A stretch of 19,194 nt of DNA, taken from JBHIBC01 sp046758905 (GTDB lineage Bacteria > Acidobacteriota > Polarisedimenticolia > Gp22-AA2). Positions 13,099 through 19,194 of this stretch are shown here, piece by piece. The stretch spans positions 1 to 19,194 of the forward strand of contig JBHIBC010000053.1 in the NCBI GenBank assembly GCA_046758905.1, written 5' to 3'. The number at the start of each line of letters is the position of its first letter. The stretch's first letter is position 1. The position numbers and the translations under genes are program-made. Under the pieces are notes generated by a model. It worked only from the letters and a program-made list of their open reading frames with translations. It made no database searches and was not told the DNA's origin.

Positions 13099-14338
13099 GG
13101 GGGAAATCGTCGTCCGGGACGTCGAAGCGCACCTCGTCGTATTCCGCCACCGCCTGGAGCGGCCCGATCCCGCCGCGCTCGTCGGATGAGTAGATCTTCC
13201 GCACCGTCGCGACCCAGATCCCGCCGAACTTCCGGTGGTCCGACCAGAGCGATACGCGGTAGGTCCGGTCCTCGGCGCGGTACGAGTGGATCCGGTCGAC
13301 CAGGTGGCTGAGCCGGCTGAAGTAGAAGTCGTGCCAGTCCCCCGCCCGCGCGCCGCCGTCCGGGCCGTCGTCGGTGATCCGCAGGCGGATCACGCTGCAC
13401 GGGTCCGCGGGGACCGTCCCGGGAGAGGGAGGGGTGCGGTCGGCGCGTGGCGCGAGGGAGGCGCCGGCCGCGATCACGTTCCAGGGGTTGAGGAAGCTCC
13501 AGCGGGCGATGCGGCTCAGCGCCCTCGGAAACTCGAGCTGCGCCGGGTCGGTCACCCGGACGCCGCCCCGCGTCACCTCCAGGAGATCGCCCCGAAGCCG
13601 GACGATCCGCGGCGCCCCGCCCCCCAGGTCCTCGATGTAGGCCCGCGGCTCGCCGCGCAGGCTGAACCGGTGGATCTGGGTCGAGATCGCCGCCGGCTCC
13701 TCTCGCCCCGCGTAGACGGACAGACGGTAGACATACTCCACGTTGCGGTGCGCGGTCCAGGCGTCGTAGCCGCCGTAGGAGTCGAACGCGGCGGTGAGCA
13801 CCTCCGAGACGCCCGGGTCGGCGACCGCGGCGAGGCGCTCCGCGAGCCGGTCGGGCTCCGCGCCCCCGCAACCGGCGCCCGCCATCAGCGCGGTCCCGAC
13901 GGCGACCGCCGCCAGCAGCCCGGCGGCGCTCCCGCCCGCCGGACCGCCGCCGCGCGGGATCCTGCAGGACGCCGCGGCGCACGACAGACGGTAGCGCCTC
14001 TCGGCGATGAAGCGATACACCCGCCGCATCAGGACGGCCCCGCCCGGGACCCGGCGCAGCAGCGCCAGCCAGCCCATGCCGCGCAGCACGGGGGCGAGCG
14101 CGACCCAGCCGTCCGCGCCCCTCGCGAGCGTGCCGTCGGGGGCGTAGACGTACATCTGCCGCAGCGCGTCCTCACGGTCCAGGCCCGGGAAGCGGGCGTC
14201 CACCGACGGGTCGTGCACCGACACCCACTCGACCCTCCCGTCCCGATCGCGGCGCGCCATCCGATCGCGCCAGCGCGTGCAGAGCGCGCAGTCCCCGTCG
14301 TACAGGACCACGAAACGGCCCGCGCCGGCGGGCCTCAC
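13073..14338 (-). CDS. DCC-family (DUF393) thiol-oxidoreductase-like domain fused to a membrane-anchored C-terminal domain
   Basis: Residues 1-128 form a DUF393/DCC domain: LYDGDCALC with Cys17 and Cys20, and the typical ending YRFIAERRYRLSC...CRIPRG. Such proteins are predicted thiol-disulfide oxidoreductases. After a Gly-rich joint, residues 138-156 are hydrophobic and end at Cys157 (MAGAGCGG), which looks like a lipoprotein signal in the middle of the chain. Residues 160-421 are an unrecognised domain with AFDSYGGYDAW, WSFLNPWNVI and DHRKFGGIWVATVRKI, resembling periplasmic beta-rich lipoproteins. No ATG, GTG or TTG precedes the internal hydrophobic stretch in this frame, so it is a real fusion, a gene pair with an unusual start, or a frameshift. 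The GTG start at 14338 overlaps the upstream stop as GTGA. Confidence 0.75.
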   Translation of the reverse strand: MRPAGAGRFVVLYDGDCALCTRWRDRMARRDRDGRVEWVSVHDPSVDARFPGLDREDALRQMYVYAPDGTLARGADGWVALAPVLRGMGWLALLRRVPGGAVLMRRVYRFIAERRYRLSCAAASCRIPRGGGPAGGSAAGLLAAVAVGTALMAGAGCGGAEPDRLAERLAAVADPGVSEVLTAAFDSYGGYDAWTAHRNVEYVYRLSVYAGREEPAAISTQIHRFSLRGEPRAYIEDLGGGAPRIVRLRGDLLEVTRGGVRVTDPAQLEFPRALSRIARWSFLNPWNVIAAGASLAPRADRTPPSPGTVPADPCSVIRLRITDDGPDGGARAGDWHDFYFSRLSHLVDRIHSYRAEDRTYRVSLWSDHRKFGGIWVATVRKIYSSDERGGIGPLQAVAEYDEVRFDVPDDDFPLAASAGRE

Positions 14339-15270
14339 GGCTTCCCCCCCGCGGCTCTGGGGACCGCCGGCGGCGCGGGCGGGTCCGGGTTCGGGCCGAG
14401 ATAGGAGACCCGCCCGGCCGCGTCGATCCGGAAGATGAAATGGGGCGTCAGGACGAGATGGGGCGCGACACGGGCGTGCCTCATCACGGTCGCGACGTCG
14501 GTGGCGGTGGGGAGATCGGCCTCGAGGTGCGAGTGGACCGTCGGCCCGCCCGGCGGCCGGTCCCCGGGGTCCAGCGTCACGGGGACTCCCGCGTGCAGCG
14601 GCGCGCCCGAGATGAGCCGCCGACCGGTCGCCGCCACCCGGATCAGGAGGTCCGCGCCGAACAGGACGCCCTCGGCCTCCTGAGGACGCGACTTGAGGTA
14701 AGCGCTGAAGGTCCCGTTCCGCTCCCGGAAGATCGCCGCGTCGAGCGGCGGCCGGAGCCCCCTCCCGACGGCGGTCGAGCGGGCGATCTCCATGGCGCGG
14801 AGGTGGGTGACCGTCGTGTCCGCCGCGGGCCGCGGCGGGGACATGATCCGCAGCGGGCCGGCATTGGTCGGATCGTTCACGAACGAGATCTCGGCCACGA
14901 CCCAGGTCCGGGGCCGCCCCTTGTCGACCGCGGCTTCCTTGACGAAGACGACCCTCCAGACGTCCCGGCCGCGCAGGAGCAGCAAATGGTCCGGCGCCGC
15001 GGTCGGCTCCCCGTAGCGGTCGAACTCCACTCGCGCGCGCCCCACGGCGTCCAGGGAGAACGCGATCTCCCTTCCGCGCTGTTCGACCCGGCGGATCTCC
15101 TCCTCGGACGGCGGCGCGGGCGGCGGCCGGGAGACCGGGGCGGCTCCGGGATCGGGCACGGGGCGCGGGGCCGACTGTGCCGCGGCGATGGTGGGCAGGA
15201 CGACCAGGGCCGGGCCCAGCAGCGCGCAGGCGACGGCCGCGCGGACGGGCGTCGGCATCGGGATCGTCAC
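14335..15270 (-). CDS. Exported protein of unknown function
   Basis: A 311-residue protein with a clear signal peptide: residues 9-28 are hydrophobic and the likely cut is AAA|QS after residue 31. A Pro-rich linker follows. The mature part is mixed alpha/beta, with segments such as DHLLLLRGRDVWRVVFVKEA, WVVAEISFVNDP and PHLVLTPHFIFRIDAAGRVSYLG. No catalytic motif or known family was recognised. The GTG at 15270 is preceded by GGAGGAG at a 6-base gap; the ATG at 15258 would be too far from it. The gene is translationally coupled to the DCC fusion gene by a 4-base overlap, so the two products probably work together in the cell envelope. Confidence 0.75.
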   Translation of the reverse strand: MTIPMPTPVRAAVACALLGPALVVLPTIAAAQSAPRPVPDPGAAPVSRPPPAPPSEEEIRRVEQRGREIAFSLDAVGRARVEFDRYGEPTAAPDHLLLLRGRDVWRVVFVKEAAVDKGRPRTWVVAEISFVNDPTNAGPLRIMSPPRPAADTTVTHLRAMEIARSTAVGRGLRPPLDAAIFRERNGTFSAYLKSRPQEAEGVLFGADLLIRVAATGRRLISGAPLHAGVPVTLDPGDRPPGGPTVHSHLEADLPTATDVATVMRHARVAPHLVLTPHFIFRIDAAGRVSYLGPNPDPPAPPAVPRAAGGKP

Positions 15271-15299
15271 CGTGGGCTCCTCCCCCTCGGGAAGGCTCC

Positions 15300-15308
15300 A
15301 GTGTAGCA
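15300..15308 (-). promoter_or_regulatory. Extended -10 promoter candidate for the exported-protein operon
   Basis: TGCTACACT on the minus strand (15308-15300) fits an extended -10 element: TG, one base, then TACACT (4/6). No good -35 box is present at the right distance. The start would be near 15293, about 23 bases before the GTG at 15270. Confidence 0.35.
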
Positions 15309-15339
15309 CCCGCGCCCGGAAGCGTTGCCGGGTGAGCGC

Positions 15340-15368
15340 TTGAACCGACCGGGTCGATCCCGTATCAT
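15340..15368 (+). promoter_or_regulatory. Sigma70-type promoter of the flavoprotein operon
   Basis: TTGAAC (15340-15345, 4/6) and TATCAT (15363-15368, 5/6) are 17 bases apart. The -10 box overlaps the ATG at 15367, so that ATG would lie upstream of the transcript start (about 15375); this favours a later start codon for the gene. Confidence 0.55.
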
Positions 15369-15393
15369 GACGCGACTCCCGCGGATGAGGCGC

Positions 15394-16785
15394 ATGGCGA
15401 ACACCCTGGCGCGTGACCTGAGGGCGCTGGTGAAGGGCGAGGTGCTCGAGGACCCCTCCTCGCTCGAGCGGCGCAGCAGCGACTTCGGGCGGATCGTGAC
15501 GCGTCGGCCCGAGGTGGCGGTGCGCCCCTCGTCGACGGCCGACGTCGCGGAGACGATCCGCTACGCGCGACGGCGGTCGGTGCCGGTGGCGACCCGCGGG
15601 GAGGCGCACACGCAGACCGGACAATCGACGGTCGAGCGCGGCGTCCTCCTCGACCTCACCTCGCTCGACGGCCACCCGTCGATCGACCCCGGAGCGTGCG
15701 CCGCCGACTGCCAGGGGGGCGTGCGCTGGGAGGCGCTGGTGCGGCTGACGATCCCCCGGGGCCTCGTCCCGCCCGTGCTGACCAACAACCTGGGGGTGAC
15801 CGTCGGAGGCACCCTCTCGGTCGCGGGCCTCGGCGTCGCCTCCTTCCGGTTCGGCGCGCAGGGGGACAACGTCACCGAGATCGAGGCGGTGACCGGCGCG
15901 GGCGACGTGGTCGTCTGCTCGGCCGACCGGGAGGCGGATCTGTTCGACGCCGTGCGCTCGGGGCTCGGGCAGTTCGGGGTCATCACCCGGGCGCGTCTCA
16001 GGCTGCGCCGGTGCCTGCCGAAGGCGCGGACCTACTACCTGCTCTACGACGACCTGGACGCGCTGATGCGCGACGCGCGGCTCGCCATGGAGCAGGATCG
16101 GTTCGACTACATCGAGTCGTGGTGCGTGCCGTGCCCGCAGGGCTTCCGCTGGGCCGGGAAGGCCAAGGAGGCGTTCGCCGCCTGGTTCTTTCCGCTGCAC
16201 GCCACGGTCGAGCACGACCCGGCCTCGCCTCCGGACGACGCCGCGCGCCTGCAGGGGCTGCGGCCGTACCGGCGACTGCACACCGAGGACCAGGACCTGA
16301 TCCATTTCGCGGGCCGGCTGGAGCCGCTGTTCGCCGCCTGGAAGCGGGGCGGCTACTGGTCCCTCGCCCATCCGTGGATGGAGACCATCCTGCCGTGGGA
16401 TTCGGCCGGCCCGTACGTGTCGCGGGTCCTCGCCGACCTGCCGCCGACCGCCCTAGGCGGCGGCCACGTCCTCCTGTGGCCCTGCCGCGGCGACGCGTCC
16501 AGCGTGCCGCTGTTCATGAAGCCGCCCTCTCCGCTGGTGATGGGGTTCGGGATCCTCCCGGGCGTCCCGCCCGACCTCTGGCCCCAGGCGCGGCAGCGCC
16601 TCAACGCGGCCTCAGACATGAGCCTCGCGGCGGGCGGGAAGCGGTACTTGTCCGGGTACATCGAGTTCGACCGCCCGCGCTGGCGGCGGCATTTCGGCGA
16701 CCGGTGGGACGACGTGCGGCGCCTGAAGAAGAAGTTCGATCCCGACGGGGTCCTCAATCCGGGATTCATCGACTATGGACCCTGA
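15394..16785 (+). CDS. FAD-linked oxidoreductase, cytokinin-dehydrogenase-like
   Basis: A 463-residue flavoprotein of the PCMH (VAO) family. The N-terminal half binds FAD: RGEAHTQTGQ places His72 where plant cytokinin dehydrogenases (CKX) bind FAD covalently, and TVGGTLSVAGLGVASFRFGAQ plus ADLFDAVRSGLGQFGVITRARL-type sequence (here EADLFDAV...) is strongly CKX-like. The C-terminal half keeps FDYIES, a His-Pro-Trp pair and the family ending FDPDGVLNPG. The CKX catalytic Asp (Asp169 in maize CKX1, in WTDYL) aligns with Asn131 in LTNNL. There is no signal peptide. Start: the ATG at 15394 (MANTL, after GATGAGG) or 15385 fits the promoter; 15367 overlaps the -10 box. The substrate is unknown. It is the first gene of a three-gene operon. 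Confidence 0.85.
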   Translation: MANTLARDLRALVKGEVLEDPSSLERRSSDFGRIVTRRPEVAVRPSSTADVAETIRYARRRSVPVATRGEAHTQTGQSTVERGVLLDLTSLDGHPSIDPGACAADCQGGVRWEALVRLTIPRGLVPPVLTNNLGVTVGGTLSVAGLGVASFRFGAQGDNVTEIEAVTGAGDVVVCSADREADLFDAVRSGLGQFGVITRARLRLRRCLPKARTYYLLYDDLDALMRDARLAMEQDRFDYIESWCVPCPQGFRWAGKAKEAFAAWFFPLHATVEHDPASPPDDAARLQGLRPYRRLHTEDQDLIHFAGRLEPLFAAWKRGGYWSLAHPWMETILPWDSAGPYVSRVLADLPPTALGGGHVLLWPCRGDASSVPLFMKPPSPLVMGFGILPGVPPDLWPQARQRLNAASDMSLAAGGKRYLSGYIEFDRPRWRRHFGDRWDDVRRLKKKFDPDGVLNPGFIDYGP

Positions 16786-17731
16786 GGGCGCGGCCCGGGG
16801 CCCGGAGCCGCCCGCGGCCCGCCGCGGCGGGGTCGGGATCCGGCTGGCCGCCGGCCACCTCGGCCGCGTGCTCCTCGGCCTGATCTTCCTGGTGGCCGGG
16901 ATCCTCAAGGGGCTCGACCCGGCCGAGTTCGCCCGCCAGATCGCCGCGTACGGCATCATCGGGCCGGGGGCGGCCGGCCTCGCCGCCCCCCTGTTCATCG
17001 CCCTGGAGACGACCCTGGGGGTGGCGCTGCTCGCCGGCTTCCGGCCGCGCGCCGGCGCGGTGGTCGCGGCCGGCCTCCTGGCCGTCTTCATCGCGATCGA
17101 GGCTTACGGCATGTCGCGCGGACGGACCGAGGCCTGCGGCTGCTTCGGCGCCTACCTGGAGCGCACCCCGCGGCAGGTGATCGCGGAGGACATCGCGTTC
17201 ATCGGCCTGGCGGGGCTGTGCCTGTGGGGCCTGCGCCCCTGGCGGGGAGCCCGCCGGGGGGCGGCGGGCGGGACGGTCCTCGCCGCCGCCGTCCTGTCGC
17301 TCGGCTTCGCACTGGCCTCGCCGTATCTGCCGCTCGACCCGGTCACGACCAGGCTCGCGCAGGGCCGCTCCCTCGAGGATCTGGATATCGAGGGCGTGGC
17401 GCCGGGCCTGCGGAGCGGCCGCTGGCTGGTCGCGCTGCTCGACCTGTCCGACCCGGCCGCGACCGAGGCGGCGGCCGCGCTCGACGCCCTGCTGCTCGAG
17501 CCCGGCGCGCCGGGTGTCGTGGCGCTGACGCCGTCCGGCGAGGAGGAGGTGCTCGCGTTCACGCTCCAGGCCTTCCCCGGATTCGACGTCCACCCCGTCG
17601 ACCGGCAGGTCCTCAAGAGGCTCTACCGGCGGCTTCCGCGCTTCTTCCTGGTCGAGGACGGCCGCGTCGTCGCCGTCTACGGCGGCGCTGTGCCGCCGGC
17701 GACGAACCTGATATCATCGGGGGCGCTATGA
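16775..17731 (+). CDS. MauE/DoxX-like membrane protein with a degenerate thioredoxin-like C-terminus
   Basis: A 318-residue protein. Residues 30-155 hold about four membrane helices in the MauE/DoxX arrangement: LGLIFLVAGILKGLDP, then IALETTLGVALLAGF, then EACGCFG with Cys121 and Cys123, and a further helix. MauE is needed with MauD for disulfide maturation of methylamine dehydrogenase. A fifth helix lies near 165-182. Residues 195-318 look like a thioredoxin fold (WLVALLDLSDPAA, then LPRFFLVEDGRVVAVYGG), but the CxxC site is missing. The ATG overlaps the flavoprotein stop by 11 bases and its own TGA overlaps the next ATG as ATGA, so all three genes are coupled. The likely role is electron transfer to exported thiols, inferred from family and context. 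Confidence 0.8.
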   Translation: MDPEGAARGPEPPAARRGGVGIRLAAGHLGRVLLGLIFLVAGILKGLDPAEFARQIAAYGIIGPGAAGLAAPLFIALETTLGVALLAGFRPRAGAVVAAGLLAVFIAIEAYGMSRGRTEACGCFGAYLERTPRQVIAEDIAFIGLAGLCLWGLRPWRGARRGAAGGTVLAAAVLSLGFALASPYLPLDPVTTRLAQGRSLEDLDIEGVAPGLRSGRWLVALLDLSDPAATEAAAALDALLLEPGAPGVVALTPSGEEEVLAFTLQAFPGFDVHPVDRQVLKRLYRRLPRFFLVEDGRVVAVYGGAVPPATNLISSGAL

Positions 17732-18555
17732 ACGGGCTCACCCCTGGAGGCGCCCGCCGCGCGGCGCTGTGCGCCGCGATGCTGGCGATCCTCCTCCCCG
17801 CCGGCGCGCTCGCGGCCGCCGGCTACCTCGTCTGCCGACCGGACTACGACTTCTCGGTCGAGGTGGACGGCTCCTATCCGCGCAGCGCCTCGTTCTACCG
17901 CTCGGACGTGCGCGGCAAGTTCTTCGTCGAGATCGGCGGGGGCGAGCGGGGCTTCCTGCTCGACATGGCCGCCAGGAAGGTCTTCGGCGTGCCGCGCGAG
18001 CTGATCAGCGCGAGCGACGGGGGTCTCAGGGTCCGCGAGGGCCTGCCGGGCGACGCCCCGGCCTACGCCTTCTCGGTCGACGGGCCGGAGCTGCAGTTCC
18101 GGGCCGACGGGAGGATCGTGCGGATCCTCCCGGCGCTGCGGCGGCCCCCCGTGATCGGGCCGGTCGGGCTGCAGGAGCTTCTCGCCGATCGGGCGGAGTA
18201 CCGGGAGGTGATGAAGACCTACCACCCGAACGAGAAGTCGATCGAGGTGATCCGGGCGGCGAGGAAGCCGATCGAGCTGGAGGTCTACTTCGGCACCTGG
18301 TGCCCGCACTGCAAGAGGTACATGCCGAAGCTGCTGCGGGTGGTGACGGAGGCGGGAGGCCCGAACCTGAAGGTGCGCCTGGTCGGCGTGCCGAGGATGT
18401 TCGCCACCGAGCCGGGCCCGTGGAAGGCGAAGAACATCAGGACGATCCCGGTGGTCATCGTGAGGCTCGCCGGCAAGGAGATCACGCGGCTCGGGACGCA
18501 CGAGACCTCGGCTCCCGAGATCGAGCTCGCCAGCCTCCTGCAGGCGCTGCCCTAG
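17728..18555 (+). CDS. Exported thioredoxin-family protein
   Basis: A 275-residue protein. Residues 10-31 form a signal peptide or anchor (RRAALCAAMLAILLPAGALAAA). Residues 32-150 are an extra domain of unknown type. From about 185 comes a thioredoxin fold with active site WCPHC (Cys192, Cys195) in YFGTWCPHCKRYMPKLL, and the cis-proline loop as RTIPVVIV. The WCPHC dipeptide (Pro-His) is the DsbA-type active site and favours an oxidising or isomerising role. It would act outside the cytoplasm, paired with the MauE-like protein, much as MauD pairs with MauE. The ATG overlaps the preceding stop (ATGA). The TAG stop shares a CTAG with the convergent amidohydrolase gene. Confidence 0.87.
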   Translation: MNGLTPGGARRAALCAAMLAILLPAGALAAAGYLVCRPDYDFSVEVDGSYPRSASFYRSDVRGKFFVEIGGGERGFLLDMAARKVFGVPRELISASDGGLRVREGLPGDAPAYAFSVDGPELQFRADGRIVRILPALRRPPVIGPVGLQELLADRAEYREVMKTYHPNEKSIEVIRAARKPIELEVYFGTWCPHCKRYMPKLLRVVTEAGGPNLKVRLVGVPRMFATEPGPWKAKNIRTIPVVIVRLAGKEITRLGTHETSAPEIELASLLQALP

Positions 18556-19193
18556 GATCGCCCCCGCGGCGCCAGCGTGTTCTTGACCACCACGCCCCCC
18601 TTCATGACGAACCCGACCCTGAGCACGGCCTCGATCTCCTCGAGCGGGTCGCCGGGTACGGCGACCAGGTCGGCGCGGTAGCCGGGGGCGAGGCGGCCGA
18701 TCTCCTCCCCCCGGCCGAGGAGCTCGGCCGCCACCCCCGTCGCCGCCCGGATGGCGTCGCCCGGGCCCATGCCGTAGCGCGCCATCCAGACGATCTCCTC
18801 GGCCTGGTTCACCGTCCACGGAAAGCCGCCGGCATCGGACCCGAGGGCGATCCGCACCCCGGCCGCGACGGCCGACTCGAAGCTCTCCCGGTGGATCTCC
18901 GGGAGCCGATCCCAGAGCGCTCCCCGCTCCCGCGCGCGCGCCCGAGCGAGGCGACGCGTCACCGTCAGGGTCGGGCAGTAGAACACGCCCTCCGACGCCA
19001 TCCTCCGGATCGCCCGCTGGTCGAGGCCGATCCCGTGCTCGATGCTGTCGGCTCCGGCGTCGAGAGCGCGGTGCACACCCCTCGGCCCGACGGCGTGGGC
19101 CGCCACCTTCCGTCCCCGGCGGTGCCCCTCGTCGACGATCGCGCGCAGCTCGTCCAGCTCGAAGGTGAGCCGACTGTCCAGGCGGCCGCGGCG
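18552..19193 (-). CDS. Metal-dependent amidohydrolase, C-terminal part (N-terminus outside the window)
   Basis: About 213 residues of an amidohydrolase of the imidazolonepropionase/Xaa-Pro dipeptidase-like group run to the window edge without a true start; the GTG at 19106 is internal. Metal-ligand and catalytic signatures are KVAAHAVG (His), DSIEHGIGL (His) and LGSDAGGFP (Asp). The frame ends with the usual LAPGYRADLVAVPGDPLEEIEAV and VMKGGVVVKN, where a C-terminal strand rebuilds the small beta-sandwich domain. These enzymes hydrolyse cyclic amides or proline-containing dipeptides; the substrate here is unknown. The N-terminal HxH motif and any signal peptide lie beyond the window. The gene is convergent with the thioredoxin gene and overlaps it by 4 bases. 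Confidence 0.9.
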   Translation of the reverse strand, partial: RRGRLDSRLTFELDELRAIVDEGHRRGRKVAAHAVGPRGVHRALDAGADSIEHGIGLDQRAIRRMASEGVFYCPTLTVTRRLARARARERGALWDRLPEIHRESFESAVAAGVRIALGSDAGGFPWTVNQAEEIVWMARYGMGPGDAIRAATGVAAELLGRGEEIGRLAPGYRADLVAVPGDPLEEIEAVLRVGFVMKGGVVVKNTLAPRGRS

Positions 19194-19194
19194 G

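Noticed and set aside
17709..17728. TATCAT near 17712 as an internal promoter for the thioredoxin gene
   Set aside because: No acceptable -35 box upstream, and the ATGA overlap already explains expression from the operon.

Overview
The window is very GC-rich (by eye around 70%), densely packed and bacterial. It has no mobile element, CRISPR array, rRNA or tRNA that I can see. GTG starts, 4-base start/stop overlaps, strong GGAGG ribosome sites and sigma70-type promoters are typical of a high-GC free-living chemoheterotroph. The gene mix (OPT-family transporter, YfhO-type membrane protein, SWIB protein with a histone H1-like tail, VOC/PhnB protein, DCC-family protein) would fit Acidobacteriota or another deep-branching soil or sediment lineage. 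That placement is inference; no marker gene is present.

Layout. 1-4002: the 3' part of a YfhO-like membrane protein (+) runs tail-to-tail into an OPT oligopeptide transporter (-), with a 181-bp antisense overlap. 4160-5910: a two-gene minus-strand unit, a VOC protein followed by an acyl-CoA dehydrogenase strikingly like mitochondrial MCAD, driven by a near-consensus promoter. 5930-8336: a back-to-back promoter drives an aldehyde dehydrogenase, followed by a class I methyltransferase. 8424-8843: a small SWIB/MDM2 protein with a Lys/Arg-rich tail. 8844-9053: a convergent gap with a perfect 11-bp hairpin. 9054-11599: a GSA-type class III aminotransferase translationally coupled (GTGA) to a carboxypeptidase G2-like M20 peptidase, both minus. 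11756-13098: an alpha/beta hydrolase preceded by an unusual 225-bp leader. 13073-15270: two coupled minus genes, an exported unknown protein and a DCC-domain/membrane-anchor fusion. 15340-18555: a plus-strand operon of a cytokinin-dehydrogenase-like flavoprotein, a MauE-like membrane protein and an exported thioredoxin. 18552-end: the C-terminal part of a metal-dependent amidohydrolase (-), sharing a CTAG stop tetranucleotide with the thioredoxin gene.

How the genes fit together. Much of the content is catabolic: peptide import (OPT), peptide or glutamyl hydrolysis (M20, amidohydrolase), amino-group transfer, aldehyde and acyl-CoA oxidation. The MauE/thioredoxin pair looks like a cell-envelope thiol-redox relay attached to a flavin enzyme.

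The most unusual region is 12848-13098. A possible promoter precedes an 18-codon ORF whose ribosome site can pair with 19 consecutive bases of the standard 16S 3' tail. Mutually exclusive hairpins follow, then a nested three-stem structure that ends five bases before the hydrolase ATG, which has no ribosome site of its own. This looks like a cis-regulatory leader, but no class is recognised and its function is untested.
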